A stretch of DNA of 64,000 nucleotides, taken from Pelagomonas calceolata (lineage: Eukaryota; Sar; Pelagophyceae; Pelagomonadales; Pelagomonadaceae). Below the pieces are notes generated by a model. That model was not told the DNA's origin. It saw only the letters and a list, made by a program, of their open reading frames with translations, and did no database searches. The stretch spans positions 1,268,501 through 1,332,500 of the forward strand of contig CAKKNE010000002.1 of assembly GCA_918797485.1 (NCBI GenBank), given 5' to 3'. Shown here piece after piece: positions 56,083-64,000 of this stretch (positions are counted from its first letter, which is position 1; every line of letters begins with the position of its first letter). The position numbers and the translations under genes are program-made.

Positions 56083-57441
56083 ATGCAGTCCGTAATAGTA
56101 GCGCTCGCGCTCACGGGCGCCGGCGCCTTAAGGACGCCGATGACCATGTCGACGGCCGTCAAGCACGTGACCACCAAATCCGACGCCATCATGAAGGAGG
56201 CCGCTACTTTGATGCCGGGTGGCGTCTCCTCCCCTGTCAGAGCGTTCAAGAGCGTCGGCGGCGGCCCCGTCGTCTTTGAGAAAGTCAAGGGCGCCTACGC
56301 CTACGATGTCGACGGGAACCAGTATGTGGATTACGTGGGCACGTGGGGCCCGGCCATCTGCGGCCACGCCAATGATGAGGTCAACGAGGCCCTCCGGGCC
56401 GCCCTCGAGAAGGGCACGAGCTTCGGCGCGCCCAGCGAGAACGAGAACGTCCTGGCCAAGATGGTCTGCGACGCCGTGCCGTCGGTGGAGATGGTGCGCT
56501 TCACGAATTCCGGTACGGAAGCGTGCATGGGTATGTTGCGATTGGTGCGGGCCTACACGGGCCGCGAGAAGATTATTAAATTTGAGGGCTGCTACCACGG
56601 CCACGCCGACGGGTTTCTGGTCCAGGCGGGCTCCGGCGTCGCCACGTTAGGTCTGCCCGACTCGCCGGGCGTGCCGCCGGGCGCGACGCAAGGTACGCTC
56701 GTGGCCGAGTACAACAACTTGGAGTCGGTCGAAGCTTTGCTGAAGGAGCACGAGTGCGCCGCGGTCGTCTTAGAACCGGTCGTCGGCAACAGCGGCTTCA
56801 TCCCCCCCACCCAGGAGTTCCTCGAGGGCCTTAGAGCGATGACGACGAAGTACGGCGCCCTCTTAGTGTTTGACGAGGTCATGACGGGTTTCCGCATTGA
56901 CTACGGCTGCGCGCAGAAACATTTTGGCGTGACGCCCGACGTGACGACGATGGGGAAAGTGATTGGCGGTGGCTTACCGGTGGGCGCCTACGGCGGCCGC
57001 AGGGACATCATGGAGCAGGTCGCGCCGGCGGGGCCCATGTACCAGGCCGGCACGCTGTCGGGCAACCCCCTGGCCATGACGGCGGGCATCAAGACGCTCG
57101 AGATCCTCTCGCGGCCGGGCCAGTACGAGAAGCTGACGAAGCTTACGGAACGCCTCGTGGAAGGCATCTTGCGGGAGGGCAAGGCCGCGGGCCACGCCAT
57201 CTCCGGCGGCTCCATCAGCGGCATGTTCGGCTTCTTCTTCTGCGAAGGACCGGTCACCTGCTTCCGGGAAGCGACGGCCTCGGACACGGACAAGTTCGCG
57301 CGCTGGCACCGGGGCATGCTCGAGCGGGGCGTCTACCTCGCGCCGTCGCAGTACGAGGCCGGCTTCATGTCGCTGGCCCACACGGAGGCGGACGTGGACA
57401 AGACGATCGCGGCGGCCAAGGAGGTCTTCGCGACGATCTAG
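56083..57441 (+). CDS. HEML: Glutamate-1-semialdehyde 2,1-aminomutase, plastid
   Basis: 452 residues, single exon. The leader [20 protein letters not shown] is a signal-type sequence before the mature start ([20 protein letters not shown]). All family blocks are present: [70 protein letters not shown], and the PLP lysine in [18 protein letters not shown]. The enzyme makes 5-aminolevulinate from glutamate-1-semialdehyde, the entry to chlorophyll and haem synthesis in the plastid. Confidence 0.96.
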   Translation: MQSVIVALALTGAGALRTPMTMSTAVKHVTTKSDAIMKEAATLMPGGVSSPVRAFKSVGGGPVVFEKVKGAYAYDVDGNQYVDYVGTWGPAICGHANDEVNEALRAALEKGTSFGAPSENENVLAKMVCDAVPSVEMVRFTNSGTEACMGMLRLVRAYTGREKIIKFEGCYHGHADGFLVQAGSGVATLGLPDSPGVPPGATQGTLVAEYNNLESVEALLKEHECAAVVLEPVVGNSGFIPPTQEFLEGLRAMTTKYGALLVFDEVMTGFRIDYGCAQKHFGVTPDVTTMGKVIGGGLPVGAYGGRRDIMEQVAPAGPMYQAGTLSGNPLAMTAGIKTLEILSRPGQYEKLTKLTERLVEGILREGKAAGHAISGGSISGMFGFFFCEGPVTCFREATASDTDKFARWHRGMLERGVYLAPSQYEAGFMSLAHTEADVDKTIAAAKEVFATI

Positions 57442-57497
57442 GTCCCTTGTCCCGGTTCATAACGTTTACGTGCGAGTCGCTTCGTCGACGGCGTATG

Positions 57498-57519
57498 GCT
57501 AGTGTCTTTCGGCCGCTAG
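57498..57519 (+). promoter_or_regulatory. GCTAG palindromic intergenic element, copy 15 (not upstream of a known start)
   Basis: GCTAGTGTCTTTCGGCCGCT then AG. It lies 57 bp after the HEML stop, the only good copy not placed 5' of a gene I could identify. Confidence 0.5.
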
Positions 57520-57659
57520 GGTAAAATTAAACATTGGTGCACCGAAGTACTTATTCTCTCTCTATCATACAGGGCAGCGTCGCGTGGCGGGGTGGACCGA
57601 GGAACAGCGCTCCGGTGGCCGTCGGCGGCGTCTCCAACGGCGTCTGGCGTTCGCGTCGA

Positions 57660-57998
57660 TCATCGCGGAAAGGGGACCCGCTCTTCTTGGGCGCGGGTTG
57701 CGGCGACTGCGCGGTCGGGCTGTAGACCATTTACTTCCCTCTGGAGGTGTTGTAGCTCCGGGACTTCGAGCGGCACGGCGCGCACGATCCAAAGCGAAAC
57801 TGGCCCGCGAAGCGTCTCCGCACCGGCGGATGCCGGCGCCGCGGCCGGCGGGGGGGCGTCGCGCGTGCGCTGGCGCTTCTGGCGGGGTTCCGTCGACGAG
57901 TTCTTCTGGGTGAGCGGCGCGGCGCGCTTCTTGCTTCGGGCCGGCCCCCAAAAGGTTTCTAATGTGCTCTTCTGCTTTTGCTCTTCTTTTTTGGCCAT
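57660..57998 (-). CDS. Small basic protein with a PIP-box-like N-terminus
   Basis: MAKKEEQKQKSTLETFWGPA: the KSTLETFW segment fits the PCNA-interacting pattern (Q)xx(L)xx(F)(F/W) except that K replaces Q. A basic Ser/Thr-rich stretch (RSKKRAAPLTQKNSSTEPRQ then KRQRTRD) looks like a nuclear signal. The last 60 residues are less protein-like (PAAAPASAGAETLRGPVSLW), and a second frame is open alongside, so the 3' end may be mis-set or spliced. A small PCNA-binding or DNA-repair accessory protein is only a guess. Confidence 0.4.
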   Translation of the reverse strand: MAKKEEQKQKSTLETFWGPARSKKRAAPLTQKNSSTEPRQKRQRTRDAPPPAAAPASAGAETLRGPVSLWIVRAVPLEVPELQHLQREVNGLQPDRAVAATRAQEERVPFPR

Positions 57999-58239
57999 CG
58001 CGACTCGCGAGGAGCGGCGGCGCGCGCGCGTCTGTGTCTCGGTGGCGCGCGGCGCGACTTCAGGGATCTGTCGCGGCGCGTCCCGCGCGACGCTCGCGTT
58101 TTCCAGCCTATTGATGGCCAGTACTCGGCGCGTTTAAAGCCCCCGCAAATTGGGGCAGTGCACGTCGAAAGCGGAAGGGTGGAGGTATCGTTCTAGGCTG
58201 CCCGGACCGATGGGATGAGTATTACTGTGGACTCTCTGG

Positions 58240-58267
58240 CTTGCTAGTAACCATGTTACGCTAGCTT
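58240..58267 (+). promoter_or_regulatory. GCTAG palindromic intergenic element, copy 16
   Basis: CTTGCTAGTAACCATGTTAC then GCTAGCTT, a more symmetric variant (GTAAC-CATG-GTTAC-like centre). 242 bp upstream of the small PIP-box gene start. Confidence 0.65.
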
Positions 58268-58770
58268 GGGTCAGATTTTATTTTTGGTGCAAGCAGCTAC
58301 TGAGGCATTATTCGCAACCGCTGGCCAACGCTGCGCTTCTACAAAGCGCAGCTGGACCGCCTGCAAGCGGCGATTGCACGCGTGGCGATTTGTACGCACA
58401 GATGCACGCTGCACCACAGAGCAGCCTCTGCAACAACAAATGCGAAAACGCGACGGCTGACGATGAGCGTGCTCAGAGCGAGCGCAGCGGTGGCGCGTGT
58501 CAGCAAGCCCGCGCCGGGCCGCGAGCTGCACCGGCCGGCGTGAACTTCGCTCCGTCGTCGCTGGGCGCGGCTGGCGGTCTACAAGGGAGAGTTTCTAGGC
58601 CACCAAGCCATGCGCAGAGGTCGGCGCCGCGAGTGCGCCTCGTGGAAGTATCGCGTCCTAGCTTGGTCGTCCTTGGACCAGGTGTTGCTTCGAGAACGGG
58701 ACCGCTGATGCACGCCGCAGACTTCTGCTCCTGCGCGTGACGTGCACGATGTCCTTATTTTCTGCCTCGG

Positions 58771-58864
58771 AAGTGCACATCAAGTCGACGACGTCGCCAC
58801 AACGCCATCGAGACGGAAAGGTGTCTGTAACAGCGTCTGCTCGATGGCGTGGAAGTTTTAGCAG
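58771..58864 (+). mobile_element. Introner-like remnant
   Basis: Starts AAGTGCACATCAAG (weak match to GTGGAAATCAA) and ends TTTTAGCAG. It keeps the inner inverted repeat CGCCATCGAG (58803-58812) / CTCGATGGCG (58840-58849), the mark of introners. No TSD. Confidence 0.4.
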
Positions 58865-59474
58865 TTCTGAATATCGTCGATCAAGATCCGCGTCCTGTAT
58901 GTCTTCGCGGCGGCGTCGTCTCGAGGACTGCGTCCGCTCTAAAGGTGGAAGTTGTGCGAGCTTCGTGTCGCGATCTGGTGCCGCCGGGCCGGCTTGTGAC
59001 GTCCTATTTCGACAGCTGAAAGGTCGACGTGCTTAAGGGCGCGCCCGGGTCACGGGCCGGTGGTAAGGCCCGAGGTCCAGTGCATCCTCGGCGACATCGC
59101 GTCCTCGGTCGCCGGGCGAGACGCTCGCGGTTCATGGGAGCGCGCACTCGGCGTACACCTCGGGCCGCGGGACGGCGGCGAAGCTCGTGGAGACAGATGA
59201 CCGCCGCCGCGGGCCGCATCGCTCCACGTCGATGGCCCTGGCCAGCTGGAGCTCCCGCCTTTGTGCGGGTTTCTCTGCGTTTCTCTAGTTCTATGTAAGC
59301 GAAGGCTGCTATTTAGTATGTAGCACTCGCTGGCGTCGTTTGGGTGGGGGATGTACGGTTCCCAAAACGCGGCCGTCTCCCAGGCCACTGAGCCTCGACT
59401 CGCGTCGCGCAGGAGCAGCCCCGGCCGCGCAGCGCATCAATTGGACGCAGAGCGAAGTCGCAGCATTTCACGCC

Positions 59475-62182
59475 ATGGAATATCTCAGCGCCGAACTCCT
59501 TAATGGCGCGCCAGTCAAGCTGTTCGAGGTGGAGCATGTGAGAGGTGACTTGGGCGTTGATGCCGTCGCGCGGCTGGTCACGCCGCCATACGTGCTCGCC
59601 TGGCCGAACCAAGGAAAGTGCTCCTTCTACGCCGGCGGCGCGAAGCGCCTCGATTTAGCTCGCGCGCGCGTGATAGCTCATACCATGAAGTCGTACAGCG
59701 ACGTCGGCTGGAACATAAGCGATCCTGCGGCCGAGACATTCTCGTTTATTGTAAGAGTTACAGACATGGAGGAGGGGCTCACCGCAGACGGGCACAGGAG
59801 CCTGAAGAGCGGGGAGGAGACTGCCAAGCGCGAGTGGTTGGCGGGCACCTTCGCAAGGTTCGGAACGAACAACAAGAACGTCTGTGGTGACGCCGTCTAC
59901 AAGGACCACGACGGTTCGGTGTGTTACTACGGCGTCGCCGCGAGCCTGGCCGGCCTCCAAGAACCCCGGAACCGGCGCCGAGCAGCGATTATCGCCGGCC
60001 AGCTGCAGCCGCCGCCCCGTTGCAAAATGTGGCCGGACGACGAACTCGATATTCTTTTTGCCCACGCCGAGGCCAACTTCCCGTTCCGCAACTGGAAGCT
60101 CTGCGTCGAGACGCTCGTCGAATTCGGCCACGCTAGCCGCTCGGTAGCCGCATGTTCTCGCATGTTCTCTAGATATGCGGACGACTTCGGCGTAAAGAGG
60201 GTAACGCGAGAAGATATCAACGAGGCGCGCAGAGCGAACATGATGGGTCGCGAGTTGGTATTGCAAACCCAATTCCGTGCTGAGGCGAAAGACCGGCTCG
60301 CGACGGCGGTCGTCGCCGTGGGCGCCGAGGTCGATGCTATTGTAGAATACGACGCGGAATTCTTTGTTCAGTTCACAAAGGAAAAGATCGCCGAGGAGAT
60401 CGAGCGGCTGCGCGACGATCGCCCCGAGGTCTATGCAAGGGCGGGGCAGGGGCTCATGCAGGAGCCACAGCCGGTGTCTTCTGCGTCGGCGTTGTCTTCT
60501 GGGTGGAGACGACCGGCCGACGCCACGTGGCCGCCGACCGCGGTCGCGCACCTCGCGGGCCGGACTTTAGTGTTTAGTGGGAAATGTCACGAGCCGCGCC
60601 GAAATCAATAGTACAAGAGAGAGAGAGTCGGCTCGATGGCGTGGCGGTCGAATACATCGGTCTCACTGGTTGATTCCACATAGGCCTCGAGGTGCGGGGC
60701 GGTGCGTCGCAGCGCGACCTCCTGCACGCGTTGCGAAATGTGGATGGTGTGGACGACGTGAAGACGAGCCCTCGCCTTACCCACGACTGCATCGTGGTCT
60801 ACGCGCCGGACGTCGCAAATCCGCCGCGCGGCAAGTACGGCGAAGCGATGAAGCGCGGCGGCTACGACACGATCGAGCTCGGGACGCTATTACAGATGCT
60901 GCCTGATGACGCCGTCCCGAGAGGCTTGCAGGCGGACGTGGCCCGCCTACGCGCGGCTCGCGCGGCTCGCCCTTCTTCCGAGCGGCCCCAGAAGCCGAAG
61001 AATGCCGACGATCTCGTGACGCACCACGTCGCATTAACGGGCAATGCTCCTGGAGGTATCATCCAGATCGACCTCGCCGAGAAGCTGAGCCCGCACGTGT
61101 CGTCGATTCATCTCGGTGGCATGAATCAGCGGACGACGCTCCTCCTCGTCGGTGACCTTAGTCGTGTCGTCGGTGGCGAATCCACGAACCTTAGAAAGGC
61201 GGAGAATGCCAACATACCGACGATCACGTACTCGGAGCTCTTTAGACTACTGCCTGCGCTCGCACCATCCTCTGGGCCGGCATCCTCTAGGCTGGCGTTG
61301 CCTCGGGCGCGATCGACTGTTGTGGCGCCGGGGGGGCTTCCCTGCGCGATCTGCGAGACTTCTTGCGATGCAAGGTTCGCGTTCTGTGGCCAGTGCTGGC
61401 GCTCGCCGCTCAAAGCCCGCCAGGCGGCCTACTGCGACGCTCTGGCCGCCCAGCGGGACGCACAACGGGAGATTATTGTCCGGGCGGCACCTTCTCTGAG
61501 GCGTTACGGTGATATTGATCAGCCACCCGCTTCGACGTTACCGACCAACATCGAGCAGCTCAAGTCCCGCGTCGAGTCGGCGGAGAGACTCTTGGGGCGC
61601 GAGTGGTGTCTGTCTCCACCGGAGCGGCCGGAGCCGCCCCCCCAGATACGACGCGAGCCGGGGGCGGCGGCTGCAGGCGCGCCGCACCCGTCCACGCCGG
61701 CACCGCCGCGGGCGCCCCCAGTCGCGCCGCCTCGGCCGCCGACCACGCGCCGCCCGTCCGCGCAAGCGCTGGTCGTCGATGCGGGACCGGCGAGCGGTCC
61801 GGTCGTGCGTGCTCGTAGTGGTCGAGGTGGTGCGAGCGGTCCGGTCGTGCGTGCTCGTAGTGGTCGAGGTGGTGCGAGCGGTCCGGTCGTGCGTGCTCGA
61901 AGTGGTCTAGGTGGTGCGACGAGGACTCAGTCTGGCCACTTGTCGGCGAGCGCCCCTGACGTCGACATGACGAACGTGAACACGCCCCAAGATGTCGAGC
62001 AATTTCGGGATTTCGGTGTGACTAAACTCAGGAAGCTCGGGCTGTCCGCCATGCGCACGATCCTCAGAGCGGTACGTGAGCCAGTGGAAACAACAGCCAC
62101 AAACGGGGGGGCGGTGCAAAAGGAACTGGCCGATCGTATCCAGAAGTATTTCGACACGCACGACCCCCCCCCCCGCGCCTAA
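59475..62182 (+). CDS. Tandem-BRCT protein with zinc-finger-like and SAP-like regions
   Basis: Exons 59475-60585 and 60684-62182; 869 residues from the first ATG (MEYLSAELLNGAPVKLFEVE). A globular N-terminal part of about 280 residues is unknown. BRCT 1 is split by the intron: LAGRTLVFSGKCLEVRGGAS, then HDCIVVYAPDVANPPRGKYG. BRCT 2: HHVALTGNAPGGIIQIDLAE, TLLLVGDLSRVVGGESTNLR, NIPTITYSELFRLL. A CxxC...CxxC cluster follows (CAICETSCDARFAFCGQCWR). Then three copies of a 14-residue repeat and a C-terminal SAP-like helix pair (TKLRKLGLSAMRTILRAVRE). BRCT domains bind phosphopeptides in DNA-damage signalling or replication; a nuclear role is inferred. Confidence 0.75.
60586..60683 (+). mobile_element. 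Introner element inside BRCT 1
   Basis: 98 nt. TSD GTCACGAG / GCCTCGAG (6 of 8), GT donor within the TSD. 5' end CCGCGCCGAAATCAA (eroded TIR), 3' end CACTGGTTGATTCCACATAG; reverse orientation. The 5' TSD copy and start are inside what reads as a BRCT exon; splicing gives FSGKCLEVRGG. Confidence 0.85.
61790..61915 (+). repeat. Three 42-bp tandem repeats
   Basis: The unit begins GCGAGCGGTCCGGTCGTGCG at 61790, 61832 and 61874 and encodes ASGPVVRARSGRGG. Near-identical copies suggest recent expansion. Confidence 0.9.
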
Positions 62183-62230
62183 GGCCACCTCCTACGCCGT
62201 CGCCCCGAATGATCGAGTGTATAAACAGTT

Positions 62231-64000
62231 CTATGTTAATTGATAGTTCGGTCCACCCCCTCCTTCCGGCACCGTCCACTTGATATACTCGAGCGGCATC
62301 TTGATCGAGCAGCACTTGCAGTGCACGCAGTTCTGGGCGTTAATGACCAATTCGTCGTCCGGGTACTCGTAGACGCCCGCGGGACAAAAATTCGCCTCCG
62401 GGGCCCCGTATTCCCGCAGCGACCGCGCCGTCTTGCCCACCATGGAATCCCGAAACTCGTCCTTCACGACTAAATGGGAAGGCTGCGTGTCCGCGTGGTC
62501 GACCACGGCCCGCGCGACGTTCTCCAACAGAGGGAACGAGAGCTTGCCGTCGGGTTTTGGATATTGTATAGGTTTGGCCCGCGGGTCGTCGACCTTCGCC
62601 GTCGTCGAGGAGTCGACGGAGTCGTGGCGGAAGGTCCAGGGCTCCTTGCCCTTCATCACATAAGCTGAGGCACCCGCATAAGCTACCCCGCCGAAGAGCC
62701 CCCACTTCTTAAACGCGGGCTTGTAGTTCCTCACACCATATAACTCGTCGTAGACCCAGGACGCCTCGAAGGCCTCCTGGTAGCCGACGGCTTCCCGTTC
62801 CTCGGTCTGGATACTCTCAAACACCTGTGTGGAAATCAAAATTTTACGGCGCGTTCACGCCATCGACGCGACGCCTGCTCGATGGCGTAGTGATGCCGGC
62901 TCCTCATCGCTCGACCGAGCCAGTACGGCCGCGTCATCGCCGAGAAATGACTTAGTGAAGAATTGTCGGGTGCACCCGACGCACTGGTTGATTTCCACAC
63001 AGACAAACACGTTCTCCGCGGCGAGCATGCCGCTCTTCATCGCCGTATGCGTGCCCTTGATCTTGGGCACGTTCAGGAAGCCCGCCGAGCAACCGATTAA
63101 GACACCACCGGGGAACGTGAGCTTGGGCACCGATTGCAACCCTCCTTCATTAATCACGCGAGCCGCGTAAGCGACACAATCGCCGCCCTCCAAGTGTTTG
63201 GCCATGGCCGGGTGGTGTTTGAGTCGTTGAAATTCTTTATATGGACTGAGATGAGGGTTCGCGTAGTCCAATCCAACAACTAATCCCACATGTACTAGAT
63301 TAGGAGCCATATGATATAAGAAGGACCCACCGTACGTGTCAGACGCCAGGGGCCAGCCGATCGTATGTTGGACCAGGCCCGGTTGGCACTTCTCTTCGGG
63401 AATTTCCCAGACCTCCTTGACCCCTAGTCCGAACTGCTGCGGGTCGCAGTGCTTCCTCAAGTCGAAGATGGCCATGACCTCCTCGCTGCAGGAGCCGCGC
63501 GCGCCCTCGGCCAACAACGTCTGCTTGGCCAGGAGCTCCATGCCCGGCTCGTAATTTTCTCCCTTCGAACCGTCCTTGTTCAGGCCCACATCCCTTGTAG
63601 CGACGCCGCGCACACCACCACGATCGTCGTACAACACTTCGGCGGCCGAGAAGCCGGGGTAGACCTCCACACCTAGAGCTTCGGCCTTCTCGCCGAGCCA
63701 ACGGACGACCTGACTTAATGAAGCCACGTAATTGCCGTCGTTGTGCAACGATGGAGGGCAAGGTAAGGGTATGGCGCCCGTCTCTGAATGCAAGTAAGAG
63801 AAGGTGTCCGCCTCGACCTTCGTTTGTAAAGGGGCATCGGCGTCTTCGCGCCAATCCGGGAGGAGCTCGTCCAGCGCTCGCGGCTCAAACACATTACCGG
63901 AGACAACATGAGCGCCTACTTCACTTGCCTTCTCGAGCAAGCAGACGGAAATTTCATTTCCTGTCGTCTCCTCCAGCTGCTTGAGGCGGATTGCGGCGGC
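62231..64000 (-). CDS. ETFDH: Electron-transfer-flavoprotein:ubiquinone oxidoreductase, N-terminus outside window
   Basis: Exons >64000-63011 and 62824-62231. The frame is open at the right edge (AAIRLKQLEE). Segments: VCLLEKASEVGAHVVSGNVF, EVYPGFSAAEVLYDDRGGVR, QTLLAEGARGSCSEEVMAIF, GLGVKEVWEIPEEKCQPGLV, VHVGLVVGLDYANPHLSPYK, GVLIGCSAGFLNVPKIKGTH. After the intron: FCPAGVYEYPDDELVINAQN followed by CVHCKCCSIKMPLEYIKWTV, the 4Fe-4S cluster of ETF-QO, and VPEGGGGPNYQLT at the end. The enzyme passes electrons from fatty-acid and amino-acid oxidation to ubiquinone in the inner mitochondrial membrane. Confidence 0.95.
62825..63010 (-). mobile_element. Introner element in ETFDH
   Basis: 186 nt. 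TSD GTGTTTGT / GTGTTTGA (minus strand, 7 of 8), GT donor in the TSD. Perfect TIRs CTGTGTGGAAATCAA / TTGATTTCCACACAG within 62825-63002. Forward orientation (CCAGTG next to the sense 5' TIR). Joins AAEN to VFESIQTEER. Confidence 0.93.

Larger units (their letters stand above)
57999..59474. other. Long stretch without a confident gene
   Basis: About 1.5 kb with several short ORFs, none convincing. Holds a GCTAG palindrome (58240-58267) and an introner-like remnant (58771-58864) with possible small exons on both sides. Confidence 0.35.

Overview
This is nuclear DNA from a compact, GC-rich eukaryotic microalgal genome. The best fit is a pelagophyte stramenopile (Aureococcus/Pelagomonas-like). Four observations support this. 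Genes are dense, about 39 in 64 kb. Introns are few and short, and most are introner elements: DNA-transposon-like introns with terminal inverted repeats (TIRs) and 8-bp target-site duplications (TSDs), a type reported from Aureococcus and Micromonas. Several leaders are of secondary-plastid type; the gene at 41258-42157 has a signal peptide ending in an AHA/FQLP site. Plastid tetrapyrrole synthesis (HEML) sits beside ordinary eukaryotic genes (SmD2, EMC3, PRMT7, PMCA, ETF-QO). Species assignment is inference.

Layout. 1-8.5 kb: transporter tail, MORN protein, JmjC oxygenase, SmD2, a second MORN protein, a DegT-type aminotransferase and a small protein with an introner. 8.5-17.4 kb: a very long coiled-coil/low-complexity protein, a degenerate PP2C-like protein, an F-box/kelch protein and a pentameric ligand-gated channel. 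17.8-28.2 kb: PMCA-type Ca2+ ATPase, EMC3, ankyrin protein, RlmN-like radical SAM enzyme, phosphoglycolate-phosphatase-like HAD enzyme, small membrane protein. 28.4-38.3 kb: AGC-like kinase, type I membrane protein, transaldolase, thioredoxin-domain protein, OsmC protein, and a tandem pair of EF-hand/multi-pass membrane proteins. 38.3-51.7 kb: EEP nuclease, second JmjC/cupin protein, plastid-targeted Pro/Ala-rich protein, NT5DC-like HAD protein, Tudor-like acidic protein, ANTH protein, a 988-residue multi-pass protein with Tudor-like segments, and two small proteins. 51.7-64 kb: LRR protein, PRMT7, HEML, a small PIP-box-like protein, a tandem-BRCT protein and ETF-QO (cut by the right edge).

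Two systems run through the whole window. First, at least eleven introns carry introner hallmarks. The 8-bp TSD supplies the 5' splice site (GT, or GC in three cases) and the TIR always ends in CAG, so the element supplies the 3' splice site whichever way round it inserts; both orientations are present. Second, an imperfect palindrome close to GCTAGTG-TCTTACAGGA-CGCTAGC recurs at 16 intergenic positions. Fifteen lie within about 410 bp upstream of a start codon and many sit in the middle of divergent promoters. I do not recognise it; it is the best candidate here for an undescribed element. Convergent genes are packed tail to tail with gaps from 74 bp down to 1 bp, and in one case overlapping stop codons.
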